Shown in pieces: positions 1 to 6,478 of a DNA stretch of 12,862 bases. The notes under the pieces are model-generated. The model searched no databases. It saw only the letters and a program-made list of their open reading frames with translations, and was not told the DNA's origin. The stretch is from CAYXZO01 sp964469505 (GTDB lineage Bacteria > Fidelibacterota > UBA8477 > JABMPR01). The stretch lies in contig CAYXZO010000060.1 of NCBI GenBank assembly GCA_964469505.1, forward strand, positions 1 through 12,862, read 5' to 3'. The position numbers and the translations under genes were made by a program. Every line of letters starts with the position of its first letter. Position 1 is the stretch's first letter.

Positions 1-106
1 AAAATCATCCTCAAAATTACTCCAATATTGTTAGGAAAGAAGCTTAAGCATACACTTTATTGTAGTTGCCACCGACCCTGGTCCACCTCCTGATCACCCT
101 TCTTCG

Positions 107-703
107 TTGCTCTTATTTACCCGTACAGGAAAGTTGTTATGGTCCTTTGATTCCCCGGAAACTATCATTTCAGGCAGAGTGTGGCCTTCGTCTGACGCCT
201 CTTACATTATAAGTTTCCATTATTCTCCTTTTTCAATGAATCGTACAGAGGCAACCTATCTGCATGACAGAGATGGAAACATAATCAAACGCTTTCCCGG
301 ATTAAATACAAGCTACGCTGTCTTCTCCGAATCACAGGAATATGTTGTGCTCAATAACAACAACGCCGTAAATCTAATACAGTGTCGTACCGGGAAAATA
401 GTGATGCATTATCCCTATTGGGGACGTGGACCAAACATTTTGGATGTCGACATTTCGGAAGAACTGGGGGTTGTGGCAATCTTAGAGGGTAGTGTCAGAA
501 GTGGAACAGTCAGCAACCATCTTGCTCAGTTTTCGAATGGCAAAATTTCGATCATAAATTTTAATGGAGTGCCGGCATGGGAAATGCGGCTACCTATTAT
601 CATGGCTCCTCAGATTCTTACGAAAATTAGTCTTTCAGTTGATGGTAAAACCCTCGGTGTACAGTTGGCTTCAAGTTACTATGAATACAAACTTATTGAA
701 TAG
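107..703 (+). CDS. Beta-propeller-like protein, 3' part only (5' end lost or frameshifted)
   Basis: The product shows repeated short beta-strand units of the kind found in PQQ/WD-type propellers, such as 'TRTGKLLWSF', 'DRDGNIIKRF', 'CRTGKIVMHY' and 'SVDGKTLGV', spaced roughly 50 to 70 residues apart. Function is unknown; propellers of this type usually bind partners rather than catalyse. The annotated start is a TTG with no purine-rich ribosome site ahead of it, and the same frame stays protein-like upstream to about base 44 ('FIVVATDPGPPPD'), so TTG is probably not the true start. That frame is closed by TAG at 32-34, while the frame starting at base 3 reads 14 sensible residues before TAA at 45-47. 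A one-base frameshift near 42-47, natural or a sequencing error, would join them. The stop is 9 bases before the next gene, suggesting a shared transcript. Three 60-base lines counted by hand gave 37 to 45% G+C, lower than downstream genes. Confidence 0.6.
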   Translation: MLLFTRTGKLLWSFDSPETIISGRVWPSSDASYIISFHYSPFSMNRTEATYLHDRDGNIIKRFPGLNTSYAVFSESQEYVVLNNNNAVNLIQCRTGKIVMHYPYWGRGPNILDVDISEELGVVAILEGSVRSGTVSNHLAQFSNGKISIINFNGVPAWEMRLPIIMAPQILTKISLSVDGKTLGVQLASSYYEYKLIE

Positions 704-706
704 GAG
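702..706 (+). promoter_or_regulatory. Ribosome binding site of the C25-fold protein gene
   Basis: AGGAG lies 6 bases before the ATG at 713 and overlaps the TAG stop of the upstream propeller gene. This fixes the ATG at 713 over a second in-frame ATG three codons later and implies coupled translation of the two genes. Confidence 0.75.
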
Positions 707-712
707 AACAAA

Positions 713-3700
713 ATGAGCCTAATGAGATATTCAAAGTCATCAATTGTGGCATTACTCCTGGTCCAGGTTGCCTTTGCCATAGACCCCATCTCGGAAGCCG
801 ACTACCTCATCATCACCCACCCACAACTGGATCAAGGGACCTGGCTGACGGACCTTATCAATCTGCAGACGGACCGGGGTTTTCATGTCGGTGTGCTGAT
901 GGTTCAGGACCAGGTAACCACCAATACGGATATTCGGGATTCCATTGCCCTGGCATACAACACCGGGGTTCCAGTCAAATACGTACTATTAGTAGGCGCC
1001 GCCGCTCACCAGGAACCAGAAACACCTCCGGAGGGAAAACAGGAAACGCGCGATTTAAGAATTGACGTGGTGGATGCTTCGCGATTGAATTTCATCCCCT
1101 TCACTTACGAAACCATGGAGATATGGCTACAGGATACGATTGATGTCCCGACCGATGATCATTACATATCAGATCTGGAAGGGCACGGGGATATATACAT
1201 AGGACGCATCCCCGCCAGGAATAGCGCGGAAGTTTCATCCTGGCTGGAGAAATTGAATGCTTATTACGCTTCTTATGATAGTTACGCCTCATGGAAAAAT
1301 AGAGAAATAATGATCAGTCAGAATGTTACTAACCCCTGGAATGATGTTCCGGGTCATAAGGTTAACTGGATGTATGACGATGTGCTGCCCTATATCAATA
1401 CGAATGTAGAGGTCTCTTTTCTGCGGGCCACGGACATCGACTCCGCCCATGCCTGGGGAACCAATAACGGCGTTTATCCTCTGGTGGAACCGTTTGAATC
1501 CGCCGTAAATGAGGGTTCGGCGCTGATGCATTTTTTCGGAACAGGAGCGGATGCCGATAATATCGGGAATTTCTATTTCTTCGATGATATTCCCACGTGC
1601 GATTTTCAATTTACCAACCAGGGACAATATCCGTATTTCCTGGGAATAAGCTGTACCCTGGGCGGAATTCAATATCCCACCACAAAACCCTGCGTACTGC
1701 AGAAAATGATGTTTATCGATCGGGGCGGGCTTATCGGGTTCTATGCTCCCACCATCATCACCACCCAATGGGGTTGTCGGGAATTTTCCGAAGATTTACA
1801 TCGGCTGCTCTTCCAGGAGGGCGTCAACGTTGCCGGAGAACTAACCAGAAAAACGAAAACCAACTTTGAACCTCGTATGTCCTCACAGGTCTGGGAGAGC
1901 CGTGGTTTCGTAAACTACGGTGACCCCTCCATGCCAATTTTCGTGTACCAGCACATAGATACCGATATCACTTCCAATGTAACGTGGCAAGGCAACCTTG
2001 TGGTGGAATCCTCCATAGGCATTCAAGCCGGTGATACGTTGACGATCAAGCCCGGTACGGGGATCTTTTTCAAACCGGGCACAAGGTTAAGGGTGTACGG
2101 ACACCTGGAAGCTCGTGGAACGGACGCCTTCCCCATCGTTTTCGGACCCGCCGACAGCGCCAACCATGACAATCTATTCTGGACAGGTATCACGGTGTAC
2201 AGTCCCGGCTCTTTCCATCTGGAGCATGTACGCATCAACGGCGCCCGCTTCGGACTGTATGCCAATTACGCCTCAGGGATAATCGAAACTTCCCGGTTCG
2301 AAGAGGATTATTACGGCGTTTACCTGTATCAATCCGCTAATACCATCATCAGCAACTGCACCTTTTTTAATAACCGCTACGGAACATATGCTTCCTACTC
2401 CAGTCCCGGATTTTCCAGTAACCATTATGCCGATAATGCATTTGGTATCATGTTAAATCGTTCCACCGGGAAGCTGGCTGGAAATGTTATATCTGGTAGC
2501 CTCTACGACGGGTTGTACTGCACCAACATGAGCAGTCCATATTTGTCCACGACACGCCCGGATGACGGGACGATGCCGGAAGTAAACAATAGTATTATAG
2601 CCAATAGCCGATACGGGGTTTATATCGACAACAACTCCACTCCGGATCTGGGGACTTATTTTTATCGCCCCGGTCGTTATTATGCCGGCGGGTTCAACGA
2701 GTTTGCTCCGTCATCGCGGAGTTATGATATCAAGAGTGAGTACCCTCGGATAATCAAGGCTGAACTCAATTGGTGGAACGAACTCCGGATACTGGGCAAT
2801 GTGGATACGGACCCGACGGCGAACCGGGTTTTCGGAGGAATGGCGAAGACACTGGTATCAACTGGCGCAGATTTGGATTCCCTCGCTTCGATACTGTTAG
2901 TCGCCGATTCGCTGGTACTTGACAGCGCCTTTAGTGAAGCGATTTCATTACTCCAGGATGTCATCGCCGGGGCTCCCGATGACCCCCTTGCCGTAGCAGC
3001 AATTAACAGAATAGTACGGCTTTACACCCGCCTGGATGATCTTTCTTCTTTGTATGATAACCTGGAACTTATCCGGGCCCAATATCCGGAGCTATGGGCA
3101 GGGATCTGCGCCACCGACCACCTGGTAACGCTTGCTTCCCACGCGAAAGATTTCCTAACGGCATTGGCCTGGTCCGAAGAAGTCATTGACGCCTACCAGG
3201 CGCGAAATTCCACGGAAGCTGTTGCCTGGGCGTTGTTCGAACAGGGCTCGATCTTTGAGAACATTTCCATTATGGGAAGCAATCTGGGTAAAAATGTGCC
3301 AACACCCGATGAGCTTCAGGCGCGGGCCGAGGCTGTCTATCAGCGATTGTTGAGGGACTATCCCCACACTGCCGCCGCCTATTTTCTGCGGGAGTTCCGG
3401 GGTGAGGCGTCTCCGCCACCGGAAGGGGAAGCAAGTTTACCTACCGCGTACCGTCTTTACCCGGCTTATCCCAACCCATTTAATCCCCGCACGACTATAG
3501 AATATGACCTGCCGGAGGCGGGTCAGGTTACCCTGTCGGTGTATGACTTGCTGGGCCGCGAGATAGCGGTACTAGTGCAGGGGTACCAAGCGGCTGGATA
3601 CCATCGAACGACCTGGACAGGGCAAGACAACCGCGGTCTACCAGTGGCAACCGGAGTATATCTGTATCGGTTGACCACGCCGCGATACACGGCGGTGGGA

Positions 3701-3721
3701 AAGGTCTTGTTGCTGCGGTAA
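713..3721 (+). CDS. Exported gingipain-fold (C25) protein with beta-helix and T9SS sorting domain; likely pseudo-protease
   Basis: This is a large secreted protein, probably a T9SS client. A signal peptide covers residues 1-22 (cleavage after 'AFA'). A C25-type domain (about 29-412) follows at once, without the long propeptide of classical gingipains. It keeps 'VKYVLLVGAA', 'GDIYIGRIPA', the Cys segment 'GISC' (C314) and the closing 'GDP' (403-405). The loop that should read GHG reads 'FFGTG', with Thr277 where the catalytic His is expected, so proteolysis is doubtful. Residues about 420-680 look like a right-handed beta-helix with parallel coils ('RFGLYANYASG', 'DYYGVYLYQSAN', 'NRYGTYASYSSP', 'SRYGVYIDNNS'), a fold often used for glycan or surface binding. 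Residues about 715-895 are helical and TPR-like. Residues 911-1002 form the sorting domain, starting 'YRLYPAYPNPFNP' and ending 'GKVLLLR'. Substrate and partner are unknown. The family and export route are well supported; the loss of catalysis is inferred from motif alignment by eye. Confidence 0.9.
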   Translation: MSLMRYSKSSIVALLLVQVAFAIDPISEADYLIITHPQLDQGTWLTDLINLQTDRGFHVGVLMVQDQVTTNTDIRDSIALAYNTGVPVKYVLLVGAAAHQEPETPPEGKQETRDLRIDVVDASRLNFIPFTYETMEIWLQDTIDVPTDDHYISDLEGHGDIYIGRIPARNSAEVSSWLEKLNAYYASYDSYASWKNREIMISQNVTNPWNDVPGHKVNWMYDDVLPYINTNVEVSFLRATDIDSAHAWGTNNGVYPLVEPFESAVNEGSALMHFFGTGADADNIGNFYFFDDIPTCDFQFTNQGQYPYFLGISCTLGGIQYPTTKPCVLQKMMFIDRGGLIGFYAPTIITTQWGCREFSEDLHRLLFQEGVNVAGELTRKTKTNFEPRMSSQVWESRGFVNYGDPSMPIFVYQHIDTDITSNVTWQGNLVVESSIGIQAGDTLTIKPGTGIFFKPGTRLRVYGHLEARGTDAFPIVFGPADSANHDNLFWTGITVYSPGSFHLEHVRINGARFGLYANYASGIIETSRFEEDYYGVYLYQSANTIISNCTFFNNRYGTYASYSSPGFSSNHYADNAFGIMLNRSTGKLAGNVISGSLYDGLYCTNMSSPYLSTTRPDDGTMPEVNNSIIANSRYGVYIDNNSTPDLGTYFYRPGRYYAGGFNEFAPSSRSYDIKSEYPRIIKAELNWWNELRILGNVDTDPTANRVFGGMAKTLVSTGADLDSLASILLVADSLVLDSAFSEAISLLQDVIAGAPDDPLAVAAINRIVRLYTRLDDLSSLYDNLELIRAQYPELWAGICATDHLVTLASHAKDFLTALAWSEEVIDAYQARNSTEAVAWALFEQGSIFENISIMGSNLGKNVPTPDELQARAEAVYQRLLRDYPHTAAAYFLREFRGEASPPPEGEASLPTAYRLYPAYPNPFNPRTTIEYDLPEAGQVTLSVYDLLGREIAVLVQGYQAAGYHRTTWTGQDNRGLPVATGVYLYRLTTPRYTAVGKVLLLR

Positions 3722-4033
3722 AAGTTTCCTCAGCGTCTCAAAATGGGGGAATTATTTGTGGGCGGCACATGCAGATCTTTGTAACCAAAGGTACCTTACC
3801 GTAAATCGTTTACTAAAAATTCAACACTAATATTGCAGCGAATAATCCATGTCATTCTCAGAGCCAGAAATATCCCTTCCAAATTGACTTCAAGGTCATC
3901 TTTCTAAAATAAGAACTTATAAGCACGGGGCTAAAAACGTCTCCCGGTTCCAACGGCTCTCAGCGGAAACCAATTTCAGCAAGTCATCATTCTTCGCAGC
4001 GACTGAAGACCTAAAATACCGGAGTTCCTCTTT
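3722..4033. other. Convergent intergenic region, no gene recognised
   Basis: This stretch separates two genes that end towards each other. No convincing reading frame or strong terminator is visible. It holds small hairpin-capable sequences: CTTTG-TAAC-CAAAG (3777-3790), a 10-base palindrome AAGGTACCTT (3788-3797) and GTAAA-TCG-TTTAC (3801-3813). For the minus strand, a short GC-containing hairpin (3944-3956) is followed after six bases by five T (3937-3933), a weak candidate for the end of the glnA transcript. Confidence 0.5.
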
Positions 4034-5365
4034 CTATAATATCTCCAGGTAGGTGTCCAATTCCCACTGAGTCACGTACATGGTGTATTCTTCCCATTCC
4101 CGCATCTTGGCGAAATAGTAGCGGGAGAATAGTTCCTCACCCAATGAGCCCCGAATAACTTCGTCTTCTTCCAACTCCCGCAACGCCTCGCGCAATGAGG
4201 CTGGTAGTACTTCCATACTTTTCGCTTTAAGTGCTTCGTCACTTAATTCGAAGATGTTTAGTTCTTCGTCGGGTTCCGGGGGTTCCAATTTGCGCTGCAT
4301 CCCATCCCATCCGGCGGCGGCCATGACCGCGAAGGCTAAATAGGGATTGGAGGCCGGGTCAGGAGACCGCAATTCGCACCGCGCCGACTGGCCTTTCCCC
4401 ACTGTGAATCGAGGTACACGCACCAGAGCGGAACGGTTGCGACTGGCCCAGCAGACATACACCGGTGCCTCATAGCCGCGCACCAGGCGCTTGTAGGAGT
4501 TAACCGTGGGATTCAACACGGCGGTCATAGCCCGTGCATGGGTCAACAGCCCAGCAATCCAATGACGAGCGGTATCCGACAAGTTGAATAACCCCTTTTC
4601 ATCGAAAAATACATTTTGGCCATCTTTGAACACGCTCTGGTGGGTATGCATTCCTGAACCATTAATACCGACCAGCGGTTTGGGCATAAAAGTAGCATGC
4701 AGCCCATGGCGATGAGCGATGGCTTTAACCACGAATTTGAAAGTCATGGCTCGATCAGCCACCGTAAGCGCGTCACCATAGTGGAAATCGATCTCATGCT
4801 GGCCCGGCGCCACCTCATGGTGCACGGCCTCCACTTCAATTCCCATTTGCTCCAGAGCATCGGTAATTTCCTTCCGAATCGGTATTCCCCGATCAGTACT
4901 CCAGTCGAAGTAGCCGGCCTTGTCATGGGGTAAAAGCTCTATTTTCCCGTTGTTTTTCTTCAGCAGAAAAAATTCAAGCTCCGGCCCTACGTTAAAGGTG
5001 TAGCCGGCATCGGCCAATTTCTTCAATTGCCGTTTTAAAACATTGCGGGGCGCTGCCGGAAAGGGACGCCCATCGGGAAGATAAACATCACAAATGATCC
5101 GGGCGGTGGGGTAATCCTCGTCACGCGTCCATGGCAGGACCGCAAAGGTATCCGGATTAAGTTTCAGATACATGTCGCTTTCATAAATGCGCGTGAACCC
5201 CTCAATGGAAGATCCATCAAACCAAACATTCTCATTCAAAGCCTTGCGCAGTTGGTTGACTGGAATGGAAACCGCTTTAGGAATTCCGTGTAAGTCAGTG
5301 AATTGCAGGTTGATAAATCTAATCCGTTCCTCTTCAATAATACGAAAAATCCGGTCTTCGGACAT
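4034..5365 (-). CDS. glnA: Glutamine synthetase, type I (GSI-alpha-like)
   Basis: Catalyses ATP-dependent synthesis of glutamine from glutamate and ammonium in the cytoplasm, as a dodecamer. At 443 residues it has GSI length, and the active-site motifs are present in order: 'FDGSS' (49-53), 'GPELEFF' with metal-binding Glu, 'EVAPGQHEID', 'GSGMHTHQS', 'NSYKRLV.GYEAP', 'RNRSALVRVP' and 'ELRSPDPASNPYLA'. Two features point to the GSI-alpha group: an Arg in 'SSIEGFTRIYESDMY', equivalent to the feedback-sensing Arg62 of Bacillus, and Phe rather than Tyr in 'NIFELSDE', where GSI-beta enzymes are adenylylated. Control by adenylylation is therefore not expected. An upstream in-frame ATG at 5380 would add MKGAP, but the strong ribosome site lies between the two ATGs with correct spacing only for the start used here. 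The gene follows the Lrp-type regulator by 23 bases and is probably co-transcribed with it. Confidence 0.95.
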   Translation of the reverse strand: MSEDRIFRIIEEERIRFINLQFTDLHGIPKAVSIPVNQLRKALNENVWFDGSSIEGFTRIYESDMYLKLNPDTFAVLPWTRDEDYPTARIICDVYLPDGRPFPAAPRNVLKRQLKKLADAGYTFNVGPELEFFLLKKNNGKIELLPHDKAGYFDWSTDRGIPIRKEITDALEQMGIEVEAVHHEVAPGQHEIDFHYGDALTVADRAMTFKFVVKAIAHRHGLHATFMPKPLVGINGSGMHTHQSVFKDGQNVFFDEKGLFNLSDTARHWIAGLLTHARAMTAVLNPTVNSYKRLVRGYEAPVYVCWASRNRSALVRVPRFTVGKGQSARCELRSPDPASNPYLAFAVMAAAGWDGMQRKLEPPEPDEELNIFELSDEALKAKSMEVLPASLREALRELEEDEVIRGSLGEELFSRYYFAKMREWEEYTMYVTQWELDTYLEIL

Positions 5366-5370
5366 GGGGG

Positions 5371-5378
5371 CTCCTTTC
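5371..5378 (-). promoter_or_regulatory. Ribosome binding site deciding the glnA start
   Basis: On the minus strand GAAAGGAG sits 5 bases before the ATG at 5365. The alternative ATG at 5380 lies at the upstream edge of this site and has only AAGG directly abutting it, so the shorter protein is preferred. Confidence 0.75.
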
Positions 5379-5388
5379 ATCCTTAGGT

Positions 5389-5868
5389 TTAGGAATTATT
5401 AGGTAGATGAGATAGAGGAATCTCAGGGGTTTCTTTGTAAGTGGATAAAACCACACTGGTTTCAGTATTGATCACCCCCGGCCAGGCTTGAATTTCCGAC
5501 AGTAGAACTTCCAGCTCTTTAGTGGTCCGCACTTTGATCTTTAGTATGTGGGAACCCTTGCCGGTGATGGAATGGCATTCCTGAATAGCGGGTCGATTTT
5601 TTACATGTTCAATAAGGGCGTCGTAGGAAAGGGAAGTCGAACTGTTGACCATTACAAAAGCAGTAATATCCAACCCCAGCTTACGTGAATCCAACAAGGC
5701 ATGTATCCCTCGGATAAACCCGGTGTCAAAAAGGCGCTTCAGACGTTCTCTAACCGCCGGCAGGCTCAAACCCACTTCATTAGCCAGCGCTTGCAATGAT
5801 TCCCGGCCCTCCCGCTGCAGAGCTTCCAGGATATGTATATCGATGTCGTCTAAAGTTCCCTGTCGCAT
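5389..5868 (-). CDS. Lrp/AsnC family transcriptional regulator
   Basis: A DNA-binding regulator of the feast/famine family, normally a dimer or octamer that senses an amino acid. Length (159 residues) is typical. Residues 6-55 form the N-terminal AsnC-type helix-turn-helix ('LDDIDIHILEALQREGR', then 'ALANEVGLSLPAVRERLKRL'); residues about 66-145 form the RAM ligand-binding domain, with the glycine turn 'SITGKGSHILKIKV' and the closing 'VINTETSVVLSTYKE'. It lies directly upstream of glnA, so glutamine, glutamate or another nitrogen signal is a reasonable ligand and glnA a reasonable target; both are inference. The ATG start has no good Shine-Dalgarno sequence ahead of it, but the domain begins right after it and no better start is visible. 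The AT-rich region and inverted repeat upstream could allow autoregulation, which is common in this family. Confidence 0.93.
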   Translation of the reverse strand: MRQGTLDDIDIHILEALQREGRESLQALANEVGLSLPAVRERLKRLFDTGFIRGIHALLDSRKLGLDITAFVMVNSSTSLSYDALIEHVKNRPAIQECHSITGKGSHILKIKVRTTKELEVLLSEIQAWPGVINTETSVVLSTYKETPEIPLSHLPNNS

Positions 5869-5930
5869 AGACGGGAATTAAACATATAAAGCGAAAAGGG
5901 CAAATAAATTTTAAATAATAAACAAATATG
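5869..5930 (-). promoter_or_regulatory. AT-rich leader, probable promoter region of the lrp-glnA unit
   Basis: Between the inverted repeat and the regulator's ATG the sequence becomes very AT-rich: 27 of 30 bases are A or T in 5901-5930. A TATATG box-like sequence occurs on the minus strand at 5888-5883. No matching -35 hexamer is visible at standard distance, so the exact promoter cannot be placed. Confidence 0.35.
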
Positions 5931-5931
5931 C

Positions 5932-5963
5932 CCCGAATATTTTAGATTCTAAAACATTCAGGG
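5932..5963 (-). terminator. Inverted repeat, probable terminator of the cdaA-porU-porV-SLBB unit
   Basis: Arms CCCGAATATTTTAG and CTAAAACATTCAGGG flank a 3-base loop. Fourteen pairs form with a single bulged base (5960). The one non-Watson-Crick position (5939/5955) is A-C in plus-strand RNA but a G-U wobble in minus-strand RNA, which suggests the structure is used in minus-strand transcripts. On that strand the stem is followed by a T-rich run (CATATTTGTTTATTATTT). It lies 26 bases past the stop of the SLBB gene. The AT-rich core could alternatively be an operator for the adjacent Lrp-type regulator. Confidence 0.55.
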
Positions 5964-5988
5964 CGATAGAAGCTGGTTGTCCGGAATA

Positions 5989-6477
5989 TTACCGGGTACG
6001 AACGGTCTGGATGTAGAATAGAATTTGGGCGATTTGGAGAAAGACACCTACGTAGCTCAAAGCACCGGAAATTATGCGCCAGGTGGAAGCTTTTACAATG
6101 ATAGTATCCTCGGGGAGAATCATAGGGAGTTCCCCCACTCCCTTCTCCAGATAATTCTCCAGATTCACTTCCACGATGGGCGTACCGCTAGCCGGCACAT
6201 AACGATGGATAATGCGAATATTATCCAATCGGGCGTTGTTGGTAGGACCCCCGGCATAACTCAAAACTGAAACTAAATCAACATCACTGGGAACAATTTG
6301 CATGCCGGGCTTTTTAACTTCACCCCATACCTTTACATACATCATCAGTTTGCCGGTTTCGGGGTCCAGAACATACTTGGTGCGTATAGGGGCTTGAGTG
6401 GTGTCCACCTCCTGGGCCCAGACTGATCCCAAGCCTAAAAGCATAAAAAAGCCTATAATGAAGAGAATTTTTTTCAT
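5989..6477 (-). CDS. Small exported SLBB-domain protein (polysaccharide-export-like)
   Basis: A 162-residue protein with a signal peptide at 1-21 (cleavage after 'SVWA'). A single SLBB beta-grasp domain covers about 45-128 ('VWGEVKKPGMQIVP', 'VLSYAGGPTNNARLDNIRIIHR', 'VNLENYL', 'ILPEDTIIV'). A hydrophobic segment at about 134-156 ends in a basic tail. SLBB domains occur in Wza-type outer-membrane polysaccharide export channels, but the N-terminal polysaccharide-export domain is absent here, so this is not a full Wza. The C-terminal helix may be a membrane anchor or resemble the amphipathic helix Wza uses to cross the outer membrane. The start is one base after the porV stop, with AAAGG 8 bases upstream, so translation is coupled to porV. 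This suggests a role with the T9SS attachment step or surface glycan. Family assignment is solid; function is unknown. Confidence 0.85.
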   Translation of the reverse strand: MKKILFIIGFFMLLGLGSVWAQEVDTTQAPIRTKYVLDPETGKLMMYVKVWGEVKKPGMQIVPSDVDLVSVLSYAGGPTNNARLDNIRIIHRYVPASGTPIVEVNLENYLEKGVGELPMILPEDTIIVKASTWRIISGALSYVGVFLQIAQILFYIQTVRTR

Positions 6478-6478
6478 T

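Noticed and set aside
1181..1189. GHG tripeptide (residues 157-159) of the C25-fold protein as the catalytic His site
   Set aside because: It sits in the 'EGHGDIYIGRIPA' segment, which corresponds to the 'EGDDLFPEMHVGRLP' segment of PorU, about 100 residues before the true His position.
1289..1768. 159-codon open frame on the minus strand inside the C25-fold gene
   Set aside because: It lies antisense to a well-supported coding region, has no recognisable domain and no ribosome site; it is a shadow frame.
1741..1768. ACC/ATC-rich stretch resembling a short tandem repeat
   Set aside because: It encodes the ordinary 'PTIITTQ' segment in frame and has no regular unit.
3884..3910. Possible promoter TTGACT ... 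TAAAAT on the plus strand in the convergent region
   Set aside because: The spacer is only 15 bases and no gene follows on that strand; it points antisense into glnA, so chance is more likely.
3944..3956. Short hairpin as a rho-independent terminator of glnA
   Set aside because: The stem is four to five pairs with a bulge and the five T come six bases later, too weak to call.
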